A DNA stretch of 64,000 nucleotides from Acetobacter oryzifermentans. Lineage in GTDB: Bacteria > Pseudomonadota > Alphaproteobacteria > Acetobacterales > Acetobacteraceae. The number at the start of each line of letters is the position of its first letter. The stretch's first letter is position 1. The position numbers and the translations under genes were made by a program. A model generated the notes under the pieces. The model saw only the letters and a program-made list of their open reading frames with translations. It was not told where the DNA came from and searched no databases. This document shows positions 24,112-32,121 of this stretch, in pieces. Where the stretch lies: assembly GCF_001628715.1 (NCBI RefSeq), contig NZ_CP011120.1, positions 682,001 to 746,000 of the forward strand, given 5' to 3'.

Positions 24112-25083
24112 ATGTCGGTTCAGATTTCAAGAGAAGCCCTGCTGCGTGCGTATCGGAGCATGCGTACCATTCGCGTTTTTGAAGAACGCCTGCACGTGGA
24201 ATTTGCCACAGGGGAAATTCCCGGATTTGTGCACCTTTATTGCGGCGAGGAAGCCTCTGCCGTGGGGGTGTGCGCTAACCTGACAGATAATGATACCATT
24301 GCCAGCACGCACCGTGGCCACGGGCACTGCATTGCCAAAGGCGTGGAAGTAGGCGGCATGATGGCCGAAATTTATGGCCGCCATACCGGTGTGTGCCGCG
24401 GTAAGGGAGGGTCCATGCATATTGCGGATCTTTCTAAAGGCATGCTGGGGGCCAATGGCATTGTGGGTGGCGGGCCACCGCTTATTTGTGGGGCTGCTCT
24501 TTCTCATAAAACGCTTAAGGATAACGGTGTGGCCGTGGCGTTTTTTGGTGATGGCGCTTCTAACGAGGGCACCACGCTGGAAAGCATGAACCTTGCCTCT
24601 GTTTGGCATCTGCCCGCTGTGTTTGTGGTGGAAGACAACGGATATGGAGAGGCCACAGGGGCATCTTACGCCTGCGCAGGCACGCAAAAGGATAGGGCCG
24701 CCGGGTTTGGCCTGCCGTATTTCTCCTGCGAAGGAGATGATTTTTTTGCAGTGTATGAAACAGCCCGCAACGCCATAGATCACGCACGCTCTGGCGAGGG
24801 GCCGGTGATGCTGCATGTGCATCTCAGCCGCTGGTATGGGCACTTTGAAGGCGATGCCATGACCTATCGCAAGGCCGGGGAAGTGGCCGAGCAAAAGAAA
24901 GATCATGATTGCCTCAAAAAGTTTCGCGCCCGCGCGGTGGCGGAAAATCTGCTGCCCGAAGGCGATATGGATGAAATAGACGCCGCCGTGGCGGATGAGG
25001 TGGAAAGCGCGGTTGTCACCGCCAAGCAGGCGCCGTGGCCGCAGGACAAAGACCTGATGGCCGATGTGTATGCGCGGTACTAA
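24112..25083 (+). CDS. acoA: Acetoin dehydrogenase E1 alpha (TPP-dependent)
   Basis: The 323-residue protein is a TPP-dependent E1 alpha subunit. Its TPP-binding motif is FFGDGASNEG at about 146-153, followed by 30 residues to VVEDNGYGE. It shows IPGFVHLYCGEEASAVGV and THRGHGHCIAKG of the AcoA/PdhA family; the RGKGGSMH phosphorylation-loop-like motif is present. With AcoB it oxidatively cleaves acetoin, giving acetaldehyde and acetyl-CoA. A PDH-like 2-oxoacid specificity cannot be ruled out, but the gene order acoABC with the lipoyl/hydrolase protein is diagnostic of acetoin. It starts a three-gene operon; acoB follows after 47 bases. Confidence 0.9.
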   Translation: MSVQISREALLRAYRSMRTIRVFEERLHVEFATGEIPGFVHLYCGEEASAVGVCANLTDNDTIASTHRGHGHCIAKGVEVGGMMAEIYGRHTGVCRGKGGSMHIADLSKGMLGANGIVGGGPPLICGAALSHKTLKDNGVAVAFFGDGASNEGTTLESMNLASVWHLPAVFVVEDNGYGEATGASYACAGTQKDRAAGFGLPYFSCEGDDFFAVYETARNAIDHARSGEGPVMLHVHLSRWYGHFEGDAMTYRKAGEVAEQKKDHDCLKKFRARAVAENLLPEGDMDEIDAAVADEVESAVVTAKQAPWPQDKDLMADVYARY

Positions 25084-25130
25084 CCCTTCCACCAGTTTTT
25101 CAGCCACACAGGCAAACGGGAACCAGAACA

Positions 25131-26159
25131 ATGGGTAAAAAGAGTTTCAGACAGGCCATTAACGAAGCCCTGCGGCAGGAAATGCGGCGTGACCCACGGG
25201 TGATCCTGATGGGCGAGGATATTGCCGGGGGCCGTGGCGGCACCGCTGGCATTACAGATGCCTGGGGCGGCGTGCTGGGCGTAACCAAAGGGCTGTGGGA
25301 AGAATTTGGAGATGACCGCGTGCTGGACACGCCTATTTCCGAAGCTTCCTACATTGGTGCCGCCGCAGGTGCGGCCGCTACCGGCCTGCGCCCCGTGGCC
25401 GAGCTGATGTTTGTAGATTTTGTGGGCTGTTGTCTGGATCAGATCATGAATCAGGCGGCCAAGTTCCGCTACATGTTTGGCGGCAAGGCCACCACGCCGC
25501 TGGTTATCCGGGCCATGTATGGTGGCGGGTTTAGTGCGGCGGCCCAGCACAGCCAGGCGCTTTACCCGCTGTTTACGCATATTCCGGGGCTTAAGGTTGT
25601 TATCCCGTCATCACCCTACGAGGCCAAGGGCCTGCTGATAGAAGCTATCCGGGATGATGACCCCGTGATCTTCCTTGAAAACAAAGTGATGTATGATGAT
25701 GAGGAAGACGTGCCGGATGAGGCCTATACCATCCCGTTTGGTGAAGCGAATGTGACGCGTGAAGGAGAAGATGTCACCATTGTTGCCATGGGCCGTATGG
25801 TTGGCATGGCCAACGCCGCAGCAGATGATCTGGAAAAGCAGGGCATTGGCTGCACAGTGATAGACCCGCGCACCACATCCCCGCTGGATGAAGAAACCAT
25901 TTTAGAATCTGTATCCGAAACAGGCCGCCTTGTGGTGGTGGATGAAGCCAGCCCACGCTGCAACATGGCGTGCGATATTTCTGCCCTTGTGGCGGAAAAA
26001 GCGTTTTTCAGCCTTAAAGCGCCTATCCGCCGTGTGGTGCCACCCCATACGCCAGTGCCGTTTTCCACCCCGCTGGAAAAGCTGTACATGCCGGATGCAA
26101 ACAAAATTGCCGCCGCTGTGCGCTCCATTACCTCCAGCCAGAAGCAGAAGGTTGCATAA
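25131..26159 (+). CDS. acoB: Acetoin dehydrogenase E1 beta
   Basis: This 342-residue transketolase-like beta subunit starts MGKKSFRQAINEALRQEM and contains VILMGEDIAGGRGGTAG, DTPISEASYIGAAAGAAATG, and RPVAELMFVDFVGCCLDQI. A C-terminal transketolase domain holds TIVAMGRMVGMAN and DPRTTSPLDEETILESV. It forms the E1 heterotetramer with AcoA and interacts with the lipoyl-bearing AcoC. The start at 25131 was chosen over the longer reading frame at 25035, which overlaps acoA and has no SD. Only three bases separate its stop from acoC, so translational coupling is likely. Confidence 0.92.
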   Translation: MGKKSFRQAINEALRQEMRRDPRVILMGEDIAGGRGGTAGITDAWGGVLGVTKGLWEEFGDDRVLDTPISEASYIGAAAGAAATGLRPVAELMFVDFVGCCLDQIMNQAAKFRYMFGGKATTPLVIRAMYGGGFSAAAQHSQALYPLFTHIPGLKVVIPSSPYEAKGLLIEAIRDDDPVIFLENKVMYDDEEDVPDEAYTIPFGEANVTREGEDVTIVAMGRMVGMANAAADDLEKQGIGCTVIDPRTTSPLDEETILESVSETGRLVVVDEASPRCNMACDISALVAEKAFFSLKAPIRRVVPPHTPVPFSTPLEKLYMPDANKIAAAVRSITSSQKQKVA

Positions 26160-26162
26160 GCC

Positions 26163-27329
26163 ATGACAGACACCATTACAGCACTGACAATGCCCAAGTT
26201 TGGCTTGGCCATGACAGAAGGCAAGCTGGCATCATGGACAGTATCTGTTGGCCAAAGCGTGCAGCAGGGTGATGAGCTGGCGGATATTGAAACCACCAAA
26301 ATTACCAGCAGTTATGAAAGCCCCGCCGCAGGCGTGCTACGCAAACAGGTGGCAGAAGCGGGGGAAACCCTGCCCGTGGGCGCACTGATTGGCGTTCTGG
26401 CAGATGCTGAAACACCAGATGTGGATATTGAAGCCTTTATCAAAAACTTTCATGCAGACAACCCGCAGGATGCCGCGGCAACGCAGGATGCCACCGCAGG
26501 TGAACCCAAGCAGATCACGGTGGGCGAGCACACGTTGAATGTGCGTGATGTTGGCACGCAGCAGGGTACGCCCATTGTGCTGGTGCATGGTTTTGGTGGA
26601 GATATCAGCAACTGGCTGCTCACGCAGGATGCTTTGGCGGCAGATAGGCGCGTAATAGCATTTGATCTGCCGGGGCACGGGGCTTCCTCTAAAAACGTGG
26701 GCACAGGCACGCTGGCGTTTCTGGCCGGTGTGGTGAGTGACCTGCTGCAAACGCTCAAGATAGAAAAAGCCCATGTGGTGGGCCATTCTTTGGGGGGCGG
26801 CATAGCGTTGACCTTGCTGCGAGACCACCCAGAGCAGGTTGCCAGCCTAAACCTGCTGGCCCCCGCCGGGCTGGGCAAGAATGTGAATGCAGATTTCATT
26901 AGCGCTTTTGTGGATAGTGAAAGCAGCCGGGATATGAAGGCTGTTTTGCAAATGCTGGTGTATAACAAAGCACTTGTTGGCCGCAAAATGGTGGATGCCG
27001 TGCTGCGTGCCCGCAGGCTGGATGGCGCGCGGGATGCCCTGCACGTTATTGCCAAGGCGTGCTTCCCTAACGGGCATCAGGCGGATGATCTGCGCTCCGT
27101 GCTGGCCGGAGCCGAAACACCTACCCAGATTTTCTGGGGCAAGGAAGATGAAATTCTTTCTGCCTCCAATGCCTCTGGCCTGCCGGATATCATACCGGTG
27201 ACAGTGTTTGAAGAAACAGGCCATCTGCCGCAGCTTGAGCGTGCAACAGATATGAACAAAGCCATTGCCGTGTTTGTAAAAGACCCCGAAGCCGCGCTGA
27301 GCATGGCCCGGATGGACGCCACAGCCTAA
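26163..27329 (+). CDS. acoC: AcoC-type lipoyl domain / alpha-beta hydrolase protein
   Basis: This 388-residue protein joins a lipoyl domain (residues 1-82, lipoylated K46 in ETTKI) to an alpha/beta hydrolase domain (about 120-380) with nucleophile S209 in GHSLGGG, an oxyanion loop VHGFGGDISNW and H in EETGHLP. It is the acetoin-dehydrogenase E2 component as found in pseudomonads. No peripheral-subunit-binding domain is visible between residues 85 and 115, where a typical E2 has one. A dihydrolipoamide dehydrogenase (acoL) and the AcoR activator are absent from the window. A hairpin terminator follows at 27360. Confidence 0.88.
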   Translation: MTDTITALTMPKFGLAMTEGKLASWTVSVGQSVQQGDELADIETTKITSSYESPAAGVLRKQVAEAGETLPVGALIGVLADAETPDVDIEAFIKNFHADNPQDAAATQDATAGEPKQITVGEHTLNVRDVGTQQGTPIVLVHGFGGDISNWLLTQDALAADRRVIAFDLPGHGASSKNVGTGTLAFLAGVVSDLLQTLKIEKAHVVGHSLGGGIALTLLRDHPEQVASLNLLAPAGLGKNVNADFISAFVDSESSRDMKAVLQMLVYNKALVGRKMVDAVLRARRLDGARDALHVIAKACFPNGHQADDLRSVLAGAETPTQIFWGKEDEILSASNASGLPDIIPVTVFEETGHLPQLERATDMNKAIAVFVKDPEAALSMARMDATA

Positions 27330-27359
27330 TACCCCAAGCTTTCCCCAACATGCCCTGTA

Positions 27360-27402
27360 ATGCAGATGCCTTTTATACATAAAGTGTAGAGGGCATCTGC
27401 AT
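27360..27402 (+). terminator. Hairpin terminator after acoC
   Basis: ATGCAGATGCC (27360-27370) pairs perfectly with GGCATCTGCAT (27392-27402), with a 21-base AT-rich loop. The T-tract that follows is poor (ATTGTTTG). Confidence 0.65.
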
Positions 27403-27497
27403 ATTGTTTGTTAAAAACGCTGCATTGTTCTTTAGATATGGGAAGACATGTTATGACATGCACGCATTTCCGGCACGCTGAATCCGGGTGCATGAAA

Positions 27498-27546
27498 TTG
27501 ATCTGGATCAAGGGAGAGGCGATCAGAAAGCGGTGATACTCCTAAG
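27498..27546 (+). promoter_or_regulatory. FNR-type box and class II promoter of hsp20
   Basis: TTGATCTGGATCAA at 27498-27511 is a perfect match to the FNR/CRP-FNR consensus TTGAT-N4-ATCAA. A -10-like GATACT lies at 27535-27540. If transcription begins at about 27546, the box centre is at -41.5, the class II activator position. Oxygen-limited activation of hsp20 is the inference. Confidence 0.7.
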
Positions 27547-27552
27547 CGTGAT

Positions 27553-27593
27553 CACAAGGGCGCCGCGTGCCGGGCCCTTGTGCCAGAACAAGG
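27553..27593 (+). promoter_or_regulatory. Alternative hairpins over the hsp20 ribosome binding site
   Basis: CACAAGGGC (27553-27561) pairs with GCCCTTGTG (27574-27582). The overlapping CCTTGT (27576-27581) can instead pair with ACAAGG (27588-27593), the first part of the SD AAGGAGG. The two stems exclude each other, so the leader could act as a thermosensor-like switch. Confidence 0.45.
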
Positions 27594-27601
27594 AGGATAA
27601 A

Positions 27602-28087
27602 ATGACCAGTTACGTGAATACAGGCCGCTCCCCAGTTGTGCGTGTTCCTGTTGGCACGGTACGGGTGGCAGATCCGTTTTCTGTTCTGCAGCGGCAAATG
27701 AGCCGTTTGTTTGAAGATTTTAAAACACCAGAAGGGGCAGCCGCCGCTACAAGCCGCTTGGGCGCAACCGATATTACAGAAAACGCTAGCGCCTACGTGG
27801 TTGCCACGGAAGTGCCGGGTTGTTCTGAAAATGATATCAAGCTGGGCACAGCCAACGGGCTGCTGACCATTAGCGGCGAAAAGAAAAAGCCCGAACTGGC
27901 AGAAGGCACAAAGCACCACGTTGCGGGCCGCCAGTTTGCTGCTTTTGAAGATTCCTTTGCTATTCCCGAAGATGTGGATGTGGATAAAATTTCTGCCAGT
28001 ATTAAAAACGGTGTGCTGACAGTAACCATGCCCAAAAAAGCAGAAGCCAAACCGGCAGAACGCCAGATTGCCATTAAGGCAGGCTGA
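27602..28087 (+). CDS. hsp20: Small heat-shock protein, Hsp20/alpha-crystallin family
   Basis: This 161-residue ATP-independent holdase has a variable N-arm (PFSVLQRQMSRLFEDF), an alpha-crystallin domain from about 55 to 150 (DITENASAYVVATEVPGCSE, then the GVLTVTMPK motif) and a short C-tail. Such proteins bind unfolding clients in large oligomers in the cytoplasm. AAGGAGG lies just before the ATG at 27602. The upstream region has a perfect FNR box and a potential SD-masking hairpin (27553-27593), so both oxygen and RNA structure may affect it. It is followed by a small unknown gene 41 bases downstream, likely in the same transcript. Confidence 0.93.
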   Translation: MTSYVNTGRSPVVRVPVGTVRVADPFSVLQRQMSRLFEDFKTPEGAAAATSRLGATDITENASAYVVATEVPGCSENDIKLGTANGLLTISGEKKKPELAEGTKHHVAGRQFAAFEDSFAIPEDVDVDKISASIKNGVLTVTMPKKAEAKPAERQIAIKAG

Positions 28088-28128
28088 AAACAGCGGAACC
28101 TTAAAACCCCGCTAGGAAAGATAGATTT

Positions 28129-28305
28129 ATGAGCACGAAAAACAAAACAGTACAGATCGGCAGCACCAAATACGAAATGCTGGGCGTTATCAATGATGGT
28201 GACAGCAAGGTGCGGCTGAAGGACAGCGCAGGCAAGGTGGAGGAAATGACAAGTGATTCCTTCATTACCCAGTTGAACGAAGGCAAGGCCAAGTATCTGG
28301 ACTAA
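28129..28305 (+). CDS. Small protein downstream of hsp20, unknown
   Basis: This 58-residue soluble, charged protein starts MSTKNKTVQIGSTKYEMLGV and ends LNEGKAKYLD. Alternating strands (VQIGSTKYEMLGVI, SKVRLKDSAGKVEEM) suggest a small beta-rich fold. AGGAAAG precedes the ATG. No family was recognised. Short distance to hsp20 (41 bases), same strand and a shared terminator at 28349-28397 suggest a bicistronic stress operon. Confidence 0.7.
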   Translation: MSTKNKTVQIGSTKYEMLGVINDGDSKVRLKDSAGKVEEMTSDSFITQLNEGKAKYLD

Positions 28306-28348
28306 TTAAGAAGCCGGATAAAAAGGTGTTGCTGTTGGCAGGGTGTAT

Positions 28349-28397
28349 AAAGGCCCGCATTGTGGGGTTTACCCAACACACAAAGCGGGCGCTTTAA
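28349..28397 (+). terminator. Terminator after the hsp20 pair
   Basis: GCCCGC (28353-28358) pairs with GCGGGC (28385-28390), and the arms can extend outward through AAAG/CTTT. The loop contains a further short inverted repeat, and AAAAA follows. Confidence 0.55.
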
Positions 28398-28559
28398 AAA
28401 TACAGGGGCAGGCAGGATGCGGTGAACCTGCCTGGTCTGGCCCTTATACGGGTGGGCCGCCCCTGTGTGGCAGGTTTGCGTTATCAGGTTCCCGCACTGG
28501 CTGATGTTTTCAACAGGCCGGTGCGGGAATGCTTTTTTATAAACGGTGTAAAGTGTGGC

Positions 28560-29843
28560 TTAGTCCATCCGCACGGGTGGGCGCACAAAGCCATCCAGCC
28601 AATCCGTAAAGCAGGCAATCATGCCGCGGAATGGCCCATACAGTTCAAACTGATGTTGCCGATACAGCGCCATATGGCCCAAACGCGCGCTAAGGCCGTG
28701 CATAAAGCCGCCGCCAAAGGTTTTGCCATCTGCAAATGCGCCCCAGCCGTTGTAATCCCCCAAGGCCACAATGGCTCCACGGTTTCTGAACTTAAAGGCA
28801 GGCACGGGCTTTTTGTTAAAGATAAAGCCCGGCAGATAGCGTGCCAGATGGTGTGCTTGCTGGCGGGCCACCTGTGCGGTGGGGGCCAACGGGCTATCGC
28901 TAATAAAGGCGCAATCCCCCACAGCAAAAATGCTGTCATCCAGCGTGGTCTGCAAATTGGGGCGCACCAAAAACTGGCCGCCACGCCCACATTCCAAACC
29001 ATCCATTTGGCGGGTAACATCGGGGGCTTTTACGCCCGCCGCCCAAACGCGAAACTGTGCATCTACACGGGTGCCATCTTTAAGCATAAAGCCGTGTTCA
29101 TCCGCACCGCTTACCATTGTGCTGGTAAGCACCTTGATCTTAAGCGCTTCAAGCTGCTTTTGCGCGGCGGCAGATACATTTTTGGGGAAGGCAGGCAAAA
29201 TCCGCGGCCCGGCTTCTAACAATGTTACGCGCATTTCCGGCGTAACAGGCGTGAAGTTGTACAAAGAGCCAATATCCAGCGCCTTGTGCAGTTCAGCCGC
29301 AAGCTGTACGCCTGTAGCGCCTCCGCCAACAATGGCAATATCTAGCGGAGATCCTCGGCCATAGGCCTGAATAACCGCATGGCGGAAGCGCTCGTTAAAG
29401 TTATTGGCTTCTACAATGTTGTCTAGGAAGATGCAGTTTTCCACCACGCCCGGTGTGCCAAAATCATTCGCACGGCTGCCAATGGCAAAAATCAGCACAT
29501 CGTAATCCAGATACCGCTCATCCAGCAGCACCTCGTGGTCTTCTTCTTCCAGCGGGGCCAGCTTCAGGCGCTTGGCGGCGCGGTCTATCCCGGCAATTTC
29601 ACCATAGCAAAAGCGGAACCCATGCGCCGCAGCGTGAGAGATAAAGGTGATGCGGTCATTCTCGTTTCTGGCTGTGCCCGCAGCAAAGCAGTGTAACATG
29701 GGCTTCCACACATGGCTGAAGCCCTTGTCCACCAACGTAATATCTAACTTGCCGGAGCGCCCAAGGCTATTGCCCAGCCGCGTTGCAATAGCCATGCCTG
29801 CAACACCGCCGCCAACAATAACCACCCTAAACCGATCACTCAT
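28560..29843 (-). CDS. ndh: Type II NADH dehydrogenase (NDH-2)
   Basis: This 427-residue flavoenzyme has an FAD-binding GGGVAGMAIATRLG near residue 11, a second nucleotide motif AIVGGGATGVQLAAELH near 168, and ITLVDKGFSHVWKPMLH and SIFAVGDCAF of NDH-2/FAD-dependent oxidoreductases. It oxidises NADH and reduces ubiquinone without pumping protons at the inner face of the membrane; acetic acid bacteria commonly rely on it. Membrane anchoring is through C-terminal amphipathic helices. A hairpin (29862-29883) lies just upstream, beside its SD GGGGGAT. Confidence 0.9.
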   Translation of the reverse strand: MSDRFRVVIVGGGVAGMAIATRLGNSLGRSGKLDITLVDKGFSHVWKPMLHCFAAGTARNENDRITFISHAAAHGFRFCYGEIAGIDRAAKRLKLAPLEEEDHEVLLDERYLDYDVLIFAIGSRANDFGTPGVVENCIFLDNIVEANNFNERFRHAVIQAYGRGSPLDIAIVGGGATGVQLAAELHKALDIGSLYNFTPVTPEMRVTLLEAGPRILPAFPKNVSAAAQKQLEALKIKVLTSTMVSGADEHGFMLKDGTRVDAQFRVWAAGVKAPDVTRQMDGLECGRGGQFLVRPNLQTTLDDSIFAVGDCAFISDSPLAPTAQVARQQAHHLARYLPGFIFNKKPVPAFKFRNRGAIVALGDYNGWGAFADGKTFGGGFMHGLSARLGHMALYRQHQFELYGPFRGMIACFTDWLDGFVRPPVRMD

Positions 29844-29861
29844 CCCACAATATCCCCCTTG

Positions 29862-29883
29862 CTCCGCACCATGCGGTGCGGAG
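29862..29883 (-). terminator. Hairpin between the WD40 gene and ndh
   Basis: CTCCGCACC (29862-29870) and GGTGCGGAG (29875-29883) form a perfect 9-bp stem over a 4-base loop. It has no T-tract. It may end the CobW-WD40 transcript or structure the ndh leader. Confidence 0.5.
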
Positions 29884-29977
29884 GAGTGCCGTGCAATCCA
29901 CTACTTGTTGATCTCACGCACCCGTTTATTGTGTTCTACCGTGGTACGCGCCGTTTTGATGCCCAAAGCGGGCGTAA

Positions 29978-31033
29978 TTAGGAAGCGGCTAAATCCACCA
30001 CACCAATTACACCTTCTTCGGTGCCAAAACCCAGCGTGCAGCCATCTGGGCTATAGGCCAGCGCCGTAATGGCCCCCGCCTTGCCCAGTGATACGGGCAA
30101 AACCCGCTGGGTAGATGGTTCCATCATTACAACGGTACCATCTGCAAAGCCAGCGGCCACAACCTCTTGCTCTGGGTGAAAGGCTACGCGGGTGCACAGC
30201 GCACCGCCTGCGCCCGGCAGTTCCATGGGTGGTTTGCCCATAGGGCCACCCCCAAAAAACGGCCACATCACAACGATGTCAGCACCGCTGGTGGCCAGCC
30301 ATTTGCCGTTTTTGGAAAAGGAGAGCGAGCGCACCTTGGTAGGGTAGCCGCTCATGCGCATGTTGTGGCCATCTGCCAGCCGCCAACCGTGCAGGTCATT
30401 ATCCTGCATGGCGGTTACAACGGCATCACCCGCCGGGTGCATGGCAATATCAAGGTGGCTGCCTTTCCATTCCAACTGGCGGGGCTTGCCATCTTTGGAT
30501 TGGGTGAACCACACAGAAACACCATTGTAGTGAGAAACCGCAATGCGCTTGCCTTTGGGGTCAAACACAATGCCGCCCACGGTGGTGGGGTGTTCCAGCG
30601 TGCGGGTTACGGTGCGGCCCGTGGCATCGCGCAGTTCTACATTTTTGCCCGCAGCGGCGGCAATTACGGCAGATTTGGCATCTACATAGGTGGTAATATG
30701 TTCCACCCAGCGGCGGCCTTTGCCCAGTTCCTCAATCTCGCCAGATGGATCAAGGCGGCACAGGCGGCCATCATCACCCCCCGTTAAAAAGCAATCGGGC
30801 AGCGTATCGGCAGAAAGGCAAAGGGCAGGGCCATCATGCACGGCATAGGTGTTCCATGCCTCTGGCGTAAGCTGGTCTTCACGGTGTACCACCACCACAT
30901 CACCTTCACCCGTGGTAAAGGCAAAGCGGCTGTTATCCCGCGTGGCGGCGCAGGCGGTAATTTCACCTTCCACCTGTAGGTGGGCGCCGCGTTTTTCAAT
31001 AAGGCCGCGTAGGCTTTGTGTCTCGGTGCTCAT
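29978..31033 (-). CDS. WD40 repeat protein, partner of the CobW GTPase
   Basis: The 351-residue protein has a series of degenerate WD40 blades: VVHREDQLTPEAWNTYAVHDGPALCLSAD, GRLCRLDPSG, VELRDATGRTV, VSVWFTQSKDG, DLHGWRLADGH, VVMWPFFGG and ending in YSPDGCTLGFGTEEG. No signal peptide. A seven-bladed propeller is the probable form. Its start overlaps the CobW stop in an ATGA of 4 bases (31030-31033), so the two are translationally coupled and may form a functional pair. Function unknown; a zinc- or cobalamin-related scaffolding role is inferred only from the partner. Confidence 0.82.
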   Translation of the reverse strand: MSTETQSLRGLIEKRGAHLQVEGEITACAATRDNSRFAFTTGEGDVVVVHREDQLTPEAWNTYAVHDGPALCLSADTLPDCFLTGGDDGRLCRLDPSGEIEELGKGRRWVEHITTYVDAKSAVIAAAAGKNVELRDATGRTVTRTLEHPTTVGGIVFDPKGKRIAVSHYNGVSVWFTQSKDGKPRQLEWKGSHLDIAMHPAGDAVVTAMQDNDLHGWRLADGHNMRMSGYPTKVRSLSFSKNGKWLATSGADIVVMWPFFGGGPMGKPPMELPGAGGALCTRVAFHPEQEVVAAGFADGTVVMMEPSTQRVLPVSLGKAGAITALAYSPDGCTLGFGTEEGVIGVVDLAAS

Positions 31034-32034
31034 GCGGCAATGCAGCTTTCAAGCCCGCGGCGCAGTTGGGGCCGGTTGAGGTTGCGGCCAATAAACACAA
31101 GGCGGCTTTCACGCGGTTCATCTTTCTTCCACGGGCCGATGTTGTCTCCATCCGCCATCATGTGCACGGCCTGAAAAGCAAAACGATCATGCTGGCCTGC
31201 AAAATCCAGAATGCCCTTGGTGCGCAGGATATCTCCGCCTTTTTCCTGCAACAATGCGCTTACCCATGCCTGAAAGCGCCCGGCATCTAAGGGCTGCTTG
31301 ACGGTAAGGGAAACGCTGGTGATATCCCCTTCATGGTGGTGTTCTGGCGTGTGTTCCAGAAAATCCGGGGCGTTTTCCAAAATGCGTTCCAGATCAAACC
31401 CGCCGCGGTCCATTACGTCTGTAAGCTTTACGTTGCCTTTTTTGGCGGGGTAGATGGGCGCTGCGGCATTGATCTTGCGTATGGCGTCTTCCACCGTTTT
31501 TAGCTCGGCGGCATCTACAAGGTCTGTCTTGTTCAGGATAATTACATCTGCAAAGGCAACCTGCTCGTGCGCTTCGGGGCTTTCCTTTAGCGTGGTCAGG
31601 AAGTTACTGGCGTCCACCACGGTTACCACGGCGTCCAGCTTGGTTTTTGCACGCACATCTTCATCGGCAAAAAAGGTTTGGGCCACGGGGGCAGGGTCTG
31701 CCAAGCCGGTGGTTTCTACAATAATGCCATCAAATTTGCCGCGCCGTTTCATCAGCCCGTTTAAAATACGGATCAGGTCTCCGCGCACGGTGCAACAGAT
31801 GCAGCCATTGTTCATTTCGAACACTTCTTCATCTGCATCCACAACCAGATCGTTATCCACGCCCAGTTCGCCAAATTCGTTAATCACCACGGCGTATTTG
31901 CGGCCGTGCTCGGCAGTTAGGATGTGGTTGAGCAGCGTGGTTTTGCCCGCGCCCAAAAAGCCGGTCAGCACGGTTACCGGTATGCGGCTATCGGGCGCGG
32001 CGGCGCTTGCAGGCGCTGAAGATGCATCGGACAT
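31030..32034 (-). CDS. CobW/COG0523-family metallochaperone GTPase
   Basis: This 334-residue G3E GTPase has Walker A GFLGAGKTT at residues 25-33, the Zn-binding CICC (C78, C80, C81), VILNKTDLVD as the NKxD motif and a CobW C-terminal domain with LEHTPEHHHEGDITS, an internal His cluster. COG0523 proteins deliver zinc or other metals to target proteins. The start 32034 (MSDAS) is preceded by GGAAAGG; the longer reading to 32085 has extra Cys but no SD. A TGTTGCAACA palindrome at 32064-32073 lies 30 bases upstream, and may be a metalloregulator site. The WD40 gene overlaps its end. Confidence 0.9.
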   Translation of the reverse strand: MSDASSAPASAAAPDSRIPVTVLTGFLGAGKTTLLNHILTAEHGRKYAVVINEFGELGVDNDLVVDADEEVFEMNNGCICCTVRGDLIRILNGLMKRRGKFDGIIVETTGLADPAPVAQTFFADEDVRAKTKLDAVVTVVDASNFLTTLKESPEAHEQVAFADVIILNKTDLVDAAELKTVEDAIRKINAAAPIYPAKKGNVKLTDVMDRGGFDLERILENAPDFLEHTPEHHHEGDITSVSLTVKQPLDAGRFQAWVSALLQEKGGDILRTKGILDFAGQHDRFAFQAVHMMADGDNIGPWKKDEPRESRLVFIGRNLNRPQLRRGLESCIAA

Positions 32035-32121
32035 CGGGAATGAACCTTTCCAGTACAAACAACTGTTGCAACATATAGGGTGCAATAGCGCTCTAGGCCA
32101 GAACCTAAGCCAACTGGCGGA

